Positions 22,206 to 30,102 are shown, counted from the first letter of the stretch. The stretch: 38,995 nt of DNA from a virus (IMGVR_UViG_3300010371_000023:1-38995), one strand, 5' to 3'. The notes: generated by a model not told the origin, from the letters alone. Made by a program: numbers and translations.

Positions 22206-22222
22206 TCATGATTTCTTGCAAT
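22191..22222. repeat. tandem 16-bp direct repeat, candidate RHH operator
   Basis: CATGATTTCATGCAAT (22191-22206) is followed directly by CATGATTTCTTGCAAT (22207-22222), identical at 15 of 16 positions. A partial third TTTGCAAT occurs near 22241. The repeats overlap the leftward promoter and sit next to the ribbon-helix-helix gene, and such proteins bind tandem sites cooperatively. Confidence 0.6.
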
Positions 22223-22257
22223 TTTCTCTACACACTTAATTTGCAATATGCTACACC

Positions 22258-22270
22258 TAAATTAAAATAA
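22258..22270 (+). promoter_or_regulatory. AT-rich motif shared by three transcription-unit starts
   Basis: TAAATTAAAATAA lies here, is repeated exactly at 16103-16115, and its core AAATTAAAAT recurs at 29333-29342. In all three cases the core starts 33-37 bases before the first start codon of a gene cluster (16137, 22295, 29370). It could be a promoter -10/UP-like element or an early-region leader signal. TTGCAA (22241-22246) is a possible -35 here. Confidence 0.4.
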
Positions 22271-22294
22271 ACATTTGACAAAAATAGGTGATTA

Positions 22295-22786
22295 ATGGCT
22301 GTTAGTTCTACTAGCTTTTCTAAGGATAAACCTAATCCTACTGCTTTCAAACCAGGACATACTCAAGGTTTTCAGCCTGGCGTTATTAATCATAATAATG
22401 CTATGGACAAAGAAGAATGGAGACTAAAACTTGTTGCATGGGGTGAAAAAGATAATAGTCACAAATTAAATGAATTCTGCGCATCCCATAAAATAGACCC
22501 CAAACGCATTTCTGACTGGGCTAAAGCTTGCCCGCACTTTGCGGAATCTCTTAGGTATGTCAAATCCATGATAGCTTCTAGAAGGGAAATGTATGTTAAT
22601 TTAGGAGAGATGGATAAGGGTAATTATAACAGATATCAGAGAATGTATGATTATCATCTACAAGAGCATGAAAGGGAAGAAATGGAGTTTGAGTATAGTT
22701 TAAAGAACGATGTTGCAACTGCTCCTGTTCAAATAAATCTTATCGAAAAGCCTTATAGAAAGACAAAAGACTCTAAGGATGAATGA
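22295..22786 (+). CDS. terS: putative small terminase subunit
   Basis: A 163-residue protein directly before the large terminase, overlapping it by 8 bases. After a polar N terminus, residues about 45-85 have a helix-turn-helix character (HKLNEFCASHKIDPKRISDWAKACP), followed by a long helical oligomerisation region with many Tyr/Arg residues and a short C-terminal tail. This order matches small terminases that recognise phage DNA and form a ring. Assigned from position and architecture. Confidence 0.7.
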   Translation: MAVSSTSFSKDKPNPTAFKPGHTQGFQPGVINHNNAMDKEEWRLKLVAWGEKDNSHKLNEFCASHKIDPKRISDWAKACPHFAESLRYVKSMIASRREMYVNLGEMDKGNYNRYQRMYDYHLQEHEREEMEFEYSLKNDVATAPVQINLIEKPYRKTKDSKDE

Positions 22787-24143
22787 CAACTCTATTGATA
22801 TTCCTTATAAGTTTGAATGTCGTGATTATCAAATACCTGCTTGGGAGGCGTTGATAGCGGGTAAAAAGAGAATAGTCTGTTGCTGGCATAGGGGTGCGGG
22901 CAAAGATTTATTTGCTTTGAATTATTTCATTTACAGAATGATAAGAGAGCCAGCAGTTTATTTACATTGCTTTCCACAATATTCCCAGGGCAAAAAAGCG
23001 ATATGGAACAGCGTACATAAGACAGACGATGGCGAATCAATGGGATACCTTGAGCACTTCCCAAAAGATCTTATCAAATACAAAAACAGTCAAGAGATGC
23101 GTATAGAGCTATTTAATGGTTCTATTTATTGTGTGATGGGGATTGATGGTAAGAATGCTCAATTAGCTCGTGGTATGAATCCAACGCATGTTATAGTTTC
23201 TGAATATGCTTATATGGATCCGGAAAGCTGGGCCACAATAGAGCCTAGGGTTATTAACAATAAAGGGACGGTATTATTTCTTAGCACTCCTAATGGTAAG
23301 AATCATTTTTTTGACCTCTACAATTACGCTTCAAGAGGAGTTGATGATAGTTTTTTTGCAAGTATTATTACTAATAATGATACTAATATCAATAGCCCCG
23401 AAGACATACAAAGAGTAAGAGATCAAGGAAGACCAGAAGACTTTATTCAACAAGAATTCTTTTGTGATTTCAGTAGAGGAGCTCAAGGATCATACTATGG
23501 TAACCTTATTAGCGCAGCTAGGAAAGATGATAGGATATGTAATATTAACGTGCATAGCGATATTCCTGTTTGTACTGCTTGGGATATTGGCTACGGAGAC
23601 TCCACATCTATCTGGTTTTTTCAGCACATGAGTAATGGTAATCTTCATTTTGTAAATTACTACGAGAATGCAAACGAGGGTTTAGATCATTATACAAGAT
23701 ATTGTGATGACTGGAAGGCTAAAAATAATGCCACATGGGGTACTCATTTTGTTCCACACGATATGCGTGTGCACGAATTTACCACTGGCGTAACAAGAAA
23801 TGATACAGCCCGTAAATTGGGATATCCAATGCAAGTTGTAGCAACACCTGAAGGTAGAGCATTTGGATTAGATGAAGGGATAAATACAGTAAGATCTACA
23901 TTACCTCATTGTATATTCAGCGAAAAGAACTGTTCACTAGGAATTAAGTGTCTGGAATTCTATCGTAAGAAGTGGAATGATAATCTAAAAGTATATTATG
24001 ATGAGCCTTTTCATGATCGATATAGTCATGGAGCGGATGCCTTTAGATATGCTTGTGTGGGAATTAAAGCATTTGGATCATCTCAAGGAAAACTTACTCC
24101 AGATAAAATTAAAGAAATGAGAATGAAAAACTATGGTTTTTAA
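22779..24143 (+). CDS. terL: large terminase subunit
   Basis: A 454-residue protein with both terminase domains. ATPase: Walker A WHRGAGKD at residues 36-43 and Walker B region VIVSEY at 138-143, where Ser replaces the usual first Asp before the catalytic Glu, then the coupling motif LFLSTPNGKNHF. Nuclease: AWDIGYGDST near residue 265, a middle acidic region and a final motif HDRYSHGADAFRY near residue 430. It drives DNA packaging through the portal and cuts concatemers. Length and motif order are typical. Confidence 0.93.
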   Translation: MNDNSIDIPYKFECRDYQIPAWEALIAGKKRIVCCWHRGAGKDLFALNYFIYRMIREPAVYLHCFPQYSQGKKAIWNSVHKTDDGESMGYLEHFPKDLIKYKNSQEMRIELFNGSIYCVMGIDGKNAQLARGMNPTHVIVSEYAYMDPESWATIEPRVINNKGTVLFLSTPNGKNHFFDLYNYASRGVDDSFFASIITNNDTNINSPEDIQRVRDQGRPEDFIQQEFFCDFSRGAQGSYYGNLISAARKDDRICNINVHSDIPVCTAWDIGYGDSTSIWFFQHMSNGNLHFVNYYENANEGLDHYTRYCDDWKAKNNATWGTHFVPHDMRVHEFTTGVTRNDTARKLGYPMQVVATPEGRAFGLDEGINTVRSTLPHCIFSEKNCSLGIKCLEFYRKKWNDNLKVYYDEPFHDRYSHGADAFRYACVGIKAFGSSQGKLTPDKIKEMRMKNYGF

Positions 24144-24387
24144 TGAGGTATGGTACCCAATAGGTAAAATATTTCCACCTGAGGGTCAAGAGGTATTATT
24201 TTATGATTCAGTATTTAAAGGTTATGCCCTAGGTTTTTTTGACTATAAATATGAAGATGATAACCCAAGCGCAGAACGTATAATACCTTTACAATATAAA
24301 ATTTGCATGGACAATAATAATATCTGCCCAACTCATTTTAAGCTTTTAGATGAACCTCAAACATTAAATATACAAGCAATAACTTAA
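24133..24387 (+). CDS. DUF551-like hypothetical protein (84 aa)
   Basis: An 84-residue protein starting within the last codons of terL. The pattern WYPIGKIFPPEGQEVLFYD ... THFKLLDEP resembles the DUF551 family (W-x-P...G-x-x-V-L...THW-x-P-L-P-x-P), a small domain common in phages with unknown role. Its placement between terminase and portal suggests a moron-like insert. Confidence 0.55.
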   Translation: MVFNEVWYPIGKIFPPEGQEVLFYDSVFKGYALGFFDYKYEDDNPSAERIIPLQYKICMDNNNICPTHFKLLDEPQTLNIQAIT

Positions 24388-24431
24388 AAAATTTTGCCTA
24401 AACTATCAATAAATTATTTGAAAAGGAATCT

Positions 24432-26486
24432 ATGATTACATCGAGCTCGAATCCAATTGCAAAGGAACTTGAAGATAGATGGCAAGAATCAAATGCATTA
24501 TGGCAGCAATGGCAATTCGAGGCTGATAGAGATACTAAAATGATGTGTGGTCTTCAGGACTATAATAATAATAGTTTAAATGTAAATATGCGTAATCAAA
24601 GGCAATTGCAGTTCAATAAGATATTGCGCGTTGTTAATATGATAGATGGATTTCAGCGAGATAATAGATTAGCTACTAAGATTACAGCTGGGGATAATGA
24701 CCCCGATACAGGTGAGACAGCAGATCAAAGATCAGAAGTGATGACTTGGTGTATGAATCAAGACAATACTTACGAAAAGATTAGCGATAGTAATTTTGGA
24801 TCACTTACATGCGGATTAAATCTATTAAGCGTATGGATGGACTTTAGAGAAGATCCCAAAAATGGTCAAATCAAGACTGATAGAATCCCTTTTTCAGCAT
24901 TTTTAATGGATAATTATTGGACCAAGCAAGACTTGAGTGATTGTGACTGGATTTGGACACGCAAATATATTACTAGGCCTCAGTTGCAAGGCTTGTTTCC
25001 TAAGCTTGGCAAAGATATTCCTACCTTGAATCAAGGATATGCTACTAAAGATGGTAAGTTTCAATTTTTGGCACAGAATTGGTACCAATATAATCAAGAG
25101 ATGTATGCATATGATGAATATTGGAAGAAAGACTATCGTAAGAAGCGACGTATATTAGATAAATCTACAGGTGAAGTTATCGATTGGAATGGTACAAAAG
25201 AGCAATTCCAGATCATGCAACGCTTTAATCCAAACTTAGATATAATCACAGTTTCAGTACCGACCGTTAGACTTTATATTTTAGTTAACAATCATGTGGT
25301 TTATGAAGAAAAAAGTCCGTATGGTCTTGATAGACTTCCCTTTGTACCGTTCGTCTGCTACCACTATCCTGAAGTGCAGAATTACTCTTACCGTTACCAA
25401 GGCGTTGTAAGAAACATACGGGATAGCCAAGTTGAATTAAACCGTCGTCGTAATGTTCTATTAGATATCATGGATGCTCAGATTCAAAGTGGTTTAATGG
25501 TAAAGGAAGATGCACTCGTTAATCCTGAAGATGCATTCTTTCAAGGTCCTGGTAAGATTTTATATTTCAAACAGACAGCTAATTTAGGAACAGACCAGGT
25601 TATCATTCCTCCTCCCCCAGTTGCCCAGGGATGGATGGAATTGATTGCTTCGATTGAAAAAGAAGTAATGGATATTGTAGGACCAGAAGAACTCTTTGCT
25701 CAGAATATGGGAGCAAAAGATATGTCTGGAATTATGATGAAGCTAAAGATGGGTGCGGGTCAAACTGGTCTTAGAAATATCTTTGATAGACTTAATCTTT
25801 CACAAAAAATTCTTGGTGAAATATTCGATGATCTTATTGTTAATAACTTTGAAGAAGGCCATGTTGAGCGTATCATAGGTAAAAAGGTATCTCCATACTT
25901 CTTCGATAAAGCATTTAGCAAATATAATTGCGTTGTTGAAGAAACAGACCTTACAAGTACTCAACGTCAACTCAAGTTTTTACAAGCTGTACAGCTTAAA
26001 CAAATTATACCTGATAGTATTGATGATGCATACTTACTTGAACAATCTACTCTGTCTGGTAAGAAAGAGATTGTGGAAGCGGCTAAACAAAGAGCCCAGC
26101 AAGCTGCACAAATGAATGAAGCAATGCAACAGCAACAAATGCAACAAGCTAAGATACTTACACGTAGCTTAGAAGCTAAAGCACAAAATGACTTTGCATC
26201 AGCCGAAGAGAAGATTAATAAAGGTGTATTGGATATTGCAGCAGCACAAGAGAAATCCAGTCAAGCAGTTCATGAAAGAGCAGCAGCTGCCTTGGATAAC
26301 GCAAAGGCTCTTCATGAGATTAAAGATATGGGAGAAGATCGGTTAATTAAATTAGCTACCTTTATTGTTGATCTCCAGCAAAAGCAAGCATCAATGCAAC
26401 AAAGTCAAGAAGCGCATGCGGTTGAACAATCATTAGCATTAAGTGGTGGTGTTGAGCAGTCGAAATTAAAGAGTCAAACAGCTTAA
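24432..26486 (+). CDS. P22-like portal protein
   Basis: A 684-residue protein, within the usual 600-750 of P22-type portals. The N-terminal half carries the typical wing/stem region (RQLQFNKILRVVNMIDGFQRDNR, then SFVPFVCYHYPEV-like RLPFVPFVCYHYP and RNIRDSQVELNRRRNVLLD). Residues about 415-460 fit the stem/channel region. The last 150 residues are a long Gln/Ala/Lys coiled-coil tail comparable to the P22 barrel. It forms the dodecameric ring at the capsid vertex, through which TerL pumps DNA. It has AAGGA 6 bases before the ATG. Confidence 0.9.
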   Translation: MITSSSNPIAKELEDRWQESNALWQQWQFEADRDTKMMCGLQDYNNNSLNVNMRNQRQLQFNKILRVVNMIDGFQRDNRLATKITAGDNDPDTGETADQRSEVMTWCMNQDNTYEKISDSNFGSLTCGLNLLSVWMDFREDPKNGQIKTDRIPFSAFLMDNYWTKQDLSDCDWIWTRKYITRPQLQGLFPKLGKDIPTLNQGYATKDGKFQFLAQNWYQYNQEMYAYDEYWKKDYRKKRRILDKSTGEVIDWNGTKEQFQIMQRFNPNLDIITVSVPTVRLYILVNNHVVYEEKSPYGLDRLPFVPFVCYHYPEVQNYSYRYQGVVRNIRDSQVELNRRRNVLLDIMDAQIQSGLMVKEDALVNPEDAFFQGPGKILYFKQTANLGTDQVIIPPPPVAQGWMELIASIEKEVMDIVGPEELFAQNMGAKDMSGIMMKLKMGAGQTGLRNIFDRLNLSQKILGEIFDDLIVNNFEEGHVERIIGKKVSPYFFDKAFSKYNCVVEETDLTSTQRQLKFLQAVQLKQIIPDSIDDAYLLEQSTLSGKKEIVEAAKQRAQQAAQMNEAMQQQQMQQAKILTRSLEAKAQNDFASAEEKINKGVLDIAAAQEKSSQAVHERAAAALDNAKALHEIKDMGEDRLIKLATFIVDLQQKQASMQQSQEAHAVEQSLALSGGVEQSKLKSQTA

Positions 26487-26549
26487 AGTAATTTCTACAT
26501 CTAGTCAAAAATGCATACATCATTTAATGTAGGTTAAATGAGGTATGCT

Positions 26550-26663
26550 ATGTCAACAAATTACATTCAATCATTTTTAAAAGAAAAAAAGCCTAAAAAG
26601 AAACCAAAAGACTTTAAGCATCCGTGGGGAGCGATTCAACCTAAAGGGGTACAAAGATCATGA
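26550..26663 (+). CDS. small Lys-rich protein (37 aa)
   Basis: A 37-residue frame ending in TGA that overlaps the next ATG (ATGA). It has a GAGG site upstream. It is Lys/Pro-rich in the middle and contains HPWGAIQPKG. An inverted repeat CTACAT (26495-26500) / ATGTAG (26527-26532) lies in the 63-base gap before it. No function is apparent. Confidence 0.5.
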   Translation: MSTNYIQSFLKEKKPKKKPKDFKHPWGAIQPKGVQRS

Positions 26664-27010
26664 GCATTCCGGAAAAAAGTTTTTGCGAGCGTTGGTTTGG
26701 TTGTGCATGTGCTTGTGACTGCGCTGATGATAATCCACCACCACAACCAGTTCAGCAAATTCCAAGGCCGGCTACTCCATCACATCCAGATGGTGTTGAT
26801 GCAGCAAATAATTTACAAAGAAAACTTAAGAAAAGACAAGTAAAACTAGCCTCAACCGATATGACAACTTTAAACAGTGTGATAGGTATGAGTGAAGAGC
26901 AATACAGGAAATATGTATCTGATCGATCTCCAAATGCTCAACAAACACAATCAGCAACAATAGAGCCTCTAGCAACATCAAGAAGATCAAAATCTAAGGT
27001 AGACGCATGA
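26660..27010 (+). CDS. Cys-rich N-terminus hypothetical protein (116 aa)
   Basis: A 116-residue protein with a Cys cluster near the N terminus (WFGCACACDC, residues about 13-22), then a Pro/Gln-rich linker and a helical polar C terminus. It might anchor to a structural partner or bind metal. It is coupled on both sides by 4-base overlaps (ATGA). It lies between portal and scaffold genes, so a head-assembly accessory is possible. Confidence 0.5.
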   Translation: MSIPEKSFCERWFGCACACDCADDNPPPQPVQQIPRPATPSHPDGVDAANNLQRKLKKRQVKLASTDMTTLNSVIGMSEEQYRKYVSDRSPNAQQTQSATIEPLATSRRSKSKVDA

Positions 27011-27297
27011 GTATCGAAATACCCAAACAATGCTGGATGTGCAACGAACTTCGTGAGTTTATGTTCTGCACAATGAAAGCTCCAAATGGACAAACAACTC
27101 TTGAGATATGCTCAAACAGATGTTTTATGGCCTACAAACTATCTAAAGAGCGAGCAGATGCATTTAATGTTGCAGTCATGCAATCTCCAGCCGCTACAAC
27201 AATGACAACTATTGGTAAAGTAAAACCTATTAAAGTAGCACTCAAAAGCCTACAGATTAATGCCAAACAAGATGATAAGAAGAAGAGTGGGAAATGA
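27007..27297 (+). CDS. zinc-ribbon protein (96 aa)
   Basis: A 96-residue protein with CWMC (residues 9-12) and CSNRC (about 35-39) forming a treble-clef/ribbon-like zinc site, followed by a helix (FMAYKLSKERADAF) and a basic tail. A partial relative with the pattern CSDKCLEEYKKF survives without a start at 29159-29281. Function unknown. Confidence 0.55.
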   Translation: MSIEIPKQCWMCNELREFMFCTMKAPNGQTTLEICSNRCFMAYKLSKERADAFNVAVMQSPAATTMTTIGKVKPIKVALKSLQINAKQDDKKKSGK

Positions 27298-27339
27298 TTG
27301 AACAAGGATTATGATTAAAAAATTTAAAGGAAAATGAAG

Positions 27340-27720
27340 ATGGGGATGTACTGTGCTTGTAAATGGAAAATGACTGGAAGTTTGCACATTGATATTCCTA
27401 ATAAAACTTCTACATATTATGAACCAGATCCAGTTGGATGTACTTGTGATTGGAATGGTTGGACAAGTATTTGTGATTGGCCTGATGAAAGAAAAAATAA
27501 AGATAAACCATTAGGTAATCCTTTAAGAGATGGAAAATACCTAGTAAGAATACAAAATCAATCTGGTGATAGATATGAAGATGAATCATATTTCACTTTG
27601 AAAACAAGAATAATCCAATGTGGATATACCGGATTCGGATTTGAAGTAAATTGGTCCGGAGATGATGAAGAACAACCTTATGCATGGAAGGAAATTGAAA
27701 ATGGACAAGTTGATAAATAA
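27340..27720 (+). CDS. Cys/Trp-rich hypothetical protein (126 aa)
   Basis: A 126-residue protein. ATG 27340 is preferred to ATG 27334 because the AAAGGA site is then 8 rather than 2 bases away. The first half is Cys/Trp-rich (CAC, CTCDWNGWTSICDWP). The second half is a beta domain with GKYLVRIQNQSGDRYEDESYF and EVNWSGDDEEQPYAWKEI, resembling small phage domains that act on unknown targets. It overlaps the next gene. Confidence 0.5.
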   Translation: MGMYCACKWKMTGSLHIDIPNKTSTYYEPDPVGCTCDWNGWTSICDWPDERKNKDKPLGNPLRDGKYLVRIQNQSGDRYEDESYFTLKTRIIQCGYTGFGFEVNWSGDDEEQPYAWKEIENGQVDK

Positions 27721-27856
27721 AGTAAAGAAGGACGAAAACAAAGCAGCAACAGCCCTCAAGAAAGGTCTTAAAGATACTAAGACGCTTCTAAAGGAAGATA
27801 AGAAATTTGATAAGAAAATAGAAAAGGCAGAGAAAGTTCTAAAAGGTAAAAAATGA
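27701..27856 (+). CDS. Lys-rich helical protein (51 aa)
   Basis: A 51-residue frame. The ATG at 27701 is preferred to one at 27662 deep inside the previous gene. About 40 percent of residues are Lys, in one long charged helix. It overlaps the next gene by 4 bases (ATGA). A DNA-binding or virion-DNA-associated role is conceivable. Confidence 0.5.
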   Translation: MDKLINKVKKDENKAATALKKGLKDTKTLLKEDKKFDKKIEKAEKVLKGKK

Positions 27857-28074
27857 AACGTGAACGAATCGAAGACTTGGGTTGCATAAAAATCCTTATC
27901 GAAGAGGCGCTTGATTGCGACTTATTCGAAGCAAATCCATCTATTGATTATTTATTAAGTGCACCTTATAAAAACGAAAAATGGGCTTATAGCCATTTTC
28001 TTCAAATCGATGAGCTAAAAATTAAGCTAAGACAGATCCAAGACTATGCCAAAGGGTTTGAAGATGGACCCTGA
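27853..28074 (+). CDS. hypothetical protein (73 aa)
   Basis: A 73-residue mixed alpha protein starting in an ATGA overlap with the previous gene. It includes two Cys residues (near 11 and 22) without a clear metal site. Nothing diagnostic is seen. Confidence 0.5.
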   Translation: MKRERIEDLGCIKILIEEALDCDLFEANPSIDYLLSAPYKNEKWAYSHFLQIDELKIKLRQIQDYAKGFEDGP

Positions 28075-28324
28075 AATGATTAAATCTAAATTACCTTGGG
28101 GTTTTGATATCCCTGTAAAATTTGTGACAAAAGAAGATCTATTATCGGATTTTCCAATGAATAGACGCGATGAAATTAAAAAAAAACTCAAATCCATATC
28201 CGAAGGCGATTTTCCAGGAGATGAGGAAAAAGCGCATATAGAAGCTGATAAATTATTACTCGAGTTGATAAATGATCCAGAAATTACTGAATATTTTAAC
28301 AACATTGAAAAGTGGTATGCATGA
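28064..28324 (+). CDS. hypothetical protein (86 aa)
   Basis: An 86-residue acidic helical protein. ATG 28064 has AAAGGG about 8 bases upstream; an alternative in-frame ATG lies at 28046. It begins with a conserved-looking LPWGFDIPVKFVTKEDLL segment. It overlaps the previous and next genes by 11 and 4 bases. No family is recognised. Confidence 0.5.
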   Translation: MDPEMIKSKLPWGFDIPVKFVTKEDLLSDFPMNRRDEIKKKLKSISEGDFPGDEEKAHIEADKLLLELINDPEITEYFNNIEKWYA

Positions 28325-28635
28325 ATAGACGCTGCGTAAGATGCAAATGCATACAATTTGAAACATCCTTCAAATTCCACGAACGAACATGCAAAAATCT
28401 AGACGCTCCATTTTATTGCAAACGATGTTACAAGAAAAAAGATGAGCCTATCGATCATGATCTTATCAAACAAAAGAAAAAACTACGACATCTCAAATTC
28501 CTTGAAAAGAAAATGGTTCAAGTCCAAAAACAGAAAACAGAAAATGGTCGGATGTTTAGATTATCTTACCAATTTAAAGAAAATTATTTGATACCTCGAC
28601 AGGTACTTGAGAACATGGTCAAAAATCCTTTTTAG
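28321..28635 (+). CDS. zinc-finger-like hypothetical protein (104 aa)
   Basis: A 104-residue protein. The ATG at 28321 overlaps the previous stop (ATGA) and is chosen over one at 28312. It has a Cys-rich N-terminal half (CVRCKC, then FHERTC, then CKRC) fitting a zinc finger of about 40 residues, and a Lys-rich helical second half. Probably a small nucleic-acid-binding protein. Confidence 0.55.
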   Translation: MNRRCVRCKCIQFETSFKFHERTCKNLDAPFYCKRCYKKKDEPIDHDLIKQKKKLRHLKFLEKKMVQVQKQKTENGRMFRLSYQFKENYLIPRQVLENMVKNPF

Positions 28636-28659
28636 TTCGCAAGATTTTCTAGGGGTAAA

Positions 28660-28689
28660 TTGATCTATCATCACAACTTAAGCTACATT
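28660..28689 (+). promoter_or_regulatory. possible promoter before the 28703 gene
   Basis: TTGATC (28660-28665) and TACATT (28684-28689) are 18 bases apart in the only substantial gap of this late region (67 bases). The match to sigma70 hexamers is moderate, so this is a tentative call. Confidence 0.3.
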
Positions 28690-28702
28690 ATCAGACGTAC
28701 AT

Positions 28703-28846
28703 ATGGAAAAAGACCCCTATATTCCAAAATCCTTTGAACAATTAGTTAAAGAAAAAGCTAGCTGTTTAGAATTCGCCATGAGTGGATTTATTCGTTTGTA
28801 TGAAGAAGGTCAAAAAAAATGTGAATGTAATAGCTGTAAGGACTAA
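28703..28846 (+). CDS. hypothetical protein (47 aa)
   Basis: A 47-residue frame ending in CECNSCKD, a Cys-rich end that may bind metal. The rest is a helical segment. There is no strong ribosome site, but it is in line with neighbouring genes and there is little overlap. Confidence 0.4.
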   Translation: MEKDPYIPKSFEQLVKEKASCLEFAMSGFIRLYEEGQKKCECNSCKD

Positions 28847-28848
28847 AT

Positions 28849-28914
28849 ATGGATGAAAATAATCATGATAAATTCGATATTTACGAAAAAAAAATAGTCA
28901 TTATCGAAGAATAA
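28849..28914 (+). CDS. tiny hypothetical peptide (21 aa)
   Basis: A 21-codon frame immediately after the previous stop (ATG at 28849, TAA at 28912-28914), of acidic/charged composition. It fits the packing of the cluster but could also be chance. Confidence 0.25.
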   Translation: MDENNHDKFDIYEKKIVIIEE

Positions 28915-28930
28915 TGATTAAGGATTAAAT

Positions 28931-29158
28931 ATGGAAAATGAAGAATTCTTACCTTGTCCTTTTTGTCATTGCACACATAGGTTATCGGTTTACGAAAATA
29001 AAATACAAAATGAAGATCACATGCTTTTTGGATCTTTATATTCCTATGTTTTCTGTGCAATATGTAGTACTCATGGACCTGCTAGTTATAATGTGGGTTC
29101 AGAAGAAGAATCAATCCAATATGCAATTGCCAATTGGAATAAAAGAAGTAAGTATTAA
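28931..29158 (+). CDS. Lar-like (restriction-alleviation family) zinc ribbon protein (75 aa)
   Basis: A 75-residue protein with the pattern LPCPFC (residues 7-12), a later CAIC (about 42-45), then G and an end motif YAIANWNKR, typical of the Lar-like family (CPFCG...C..C...G....A...WN.R). AAGGA lies before the ATG. E. coli Lar modulates type I restriction, but many phage members are uncharacterised. The anti-restriction role is therefore only suggested. A decayed frame follows directly. Confidence 0.65.
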   Translation: MENEEFLPCPFCHCTHRLSVYENKIQNEDHMLFGSLYSYVFCAICSTHGPASYNVGSEEESIQYAIANWNKRSKY

Positions 29159-29281
29159 CTATGGACTGATCAAAAAATTGCTATCTGCTCTGATAAATGC
29201 CTTGAAGAATACAAGAAATTCATAAGCATGCAATGTGCTTTCAAACCTATCATCGAAGAAAATCCAAAAGAATCTAAATAA
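29159..29281 (+). pseudogene. remnant zinc-ribbon-like frame without a start codon
   Basis: Following the Lar-like stop in the same frame there are 40 further sense codons to TAA at 29279, with no ATG at the start. The encoded text contains CSDKCLEEYKKF, which resembles CSNRCFMAYKLS of the zinc-ribbon gene at 27007. It may be a decayed gene, a stop-codon readthrough extension, or start-codon loss in a duplicate. Confidence 0.4.
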
Positions 29282-29294
29282 TTAAAAATTTGTC

Positions 29295-29342
29295 TTGAAA
29301 AATCCTCTCAAATGCGCTATGTCTTAGGTATCAAATTAAAAT
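29295..29342 (+). promoter_or_regulatory. possible promoter/leader motif before the scaffold-capsid cluster
   Basis: TTGAAA (29295-29300) and TATGTC (29318-29323) are 17 bases apart. Downstream, AAATTAAAAT (29333-29342) is the same core as at 16104 and 22259, and an AGGAG ribosome site serves the gene at 29370. This is the largest gap upstream of the head genes. Confidence 0.4.
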
Positions 29343-29369
29343 TTTAATTTACCATTTCAGGAGAAATGT

Positions 29370-29615
29370 ATGTCAGAAAGAGCAAGATCAGAAGCAAAAT
29401 CTCTAAAGCATTCTAACCCAGATAAAGGCCCACGTATGATTGAGGGCGCACATCATTTTGATAAGGGTTATGATTCTGATGATGAAGTTCTACAACGCAA
29501 ATCGGATTTTCCAGGTCAATCAGAGCGTGGAAATGAATATATGAAAATGCGTCATGAAATCGATGCTAGAGATAGTGCAAAGCTGAAAAAAGATAAATTT
29601 AGCAAGATTGCGTAA
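29370..29615 (+). CDS. hypothetical polar protein (81 aa)
   Basis: An 81-residue polar, charged protein rich in Ser, Lys, Asp and Arg, without hydrophobic core, probably intrinsically disordered. The AGGAG site is 6 bases before the ATG. It lies upstream of scaffold and capsid genes and could be a minor virion or assembly factor. Confidence 0.5.
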   Translation: MSERARSEAKSLKHSNPDKGPRMIEGAHHFDKGYDSDDEVLQRKSDFPGQSERGNEYMKMRHEIDARDSAKLKKDKFSKIA

Positions 29616-29618
29616 TAG

Positions 29619-30026
29619 ATGAGTTTATTACTACCTGCTGGTTATCAGAGCTCAGGTCAGCAATTAGGGGAAACGCGCCAGGAAATGACGCGTGACCTTA
29701 TGCAAAAGGATTTACAACCGATTATCGATAAGCTTAAAGATAAGAGGGATAAGTATTTTATTCTTGTGCATGCGAAGCCGTGGCCTAATAATCCAAATAT
29801 TATAAAGAAAAAAATCATGGTATTAGAGCGAAAGCCTCCCATGATGCTTTCTTGTATTTTGTTTGGTGTCGATAACGTCAAGGGTGATCTTACAATTGAA
29901 TGGTGCCTTCCTGGATCATGGCCAACATGGGCTTGTGAAGGAGCAAATGAACCTATTCCTGAAACTGTAGCTAGTTTAAAAGAACTTAGCAAGCAAGGGA
30001 ATATCGACAAGCTAATAGCTTATTAA
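29619..30026 (+). CDS. hypothetical protein (135 aa), head-gene cluster
   Basis: A 135-residue protein. The N-terminal 50 residues are helical and polar. The rest is a mixed domain with YFILVHAKPWPNNPNIIKKK and a Pro/Trp-rich end (WCLPGSWPTWAC). I recognise no family. It is a plausible assembly or minor structural protein because it directly precedes scaffold and capsid genes. Confidence 0.5.
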   Translation: MSLLLPAGYQSSGQQLGETRQEMTRDLMQKDLQPIIDKLKDKRDKYFILVHAKPWPNNPNIIKKKIMVLERKPPMMLSCILFGVDNVKGDLTIEWCLPGSWPTWACEGANEPIPETVASLKELSKQGNIDKLIAY

Positions 30027-30102
30027 ATCTTAGCGACTCGTATCAGAGATTGCTAAAAAAGTGGTGACTACTTTAAAGGTCATTGTCTTAAACGGGCTTA
30101 TC

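Noticed and set aside
22275-22280. TTGACA as a -35 for the terminase operon
   Set aside because: It is only 15 bases before the terS start, so its -10 would fall inside the gene, where no -10-like hexamer is seen.
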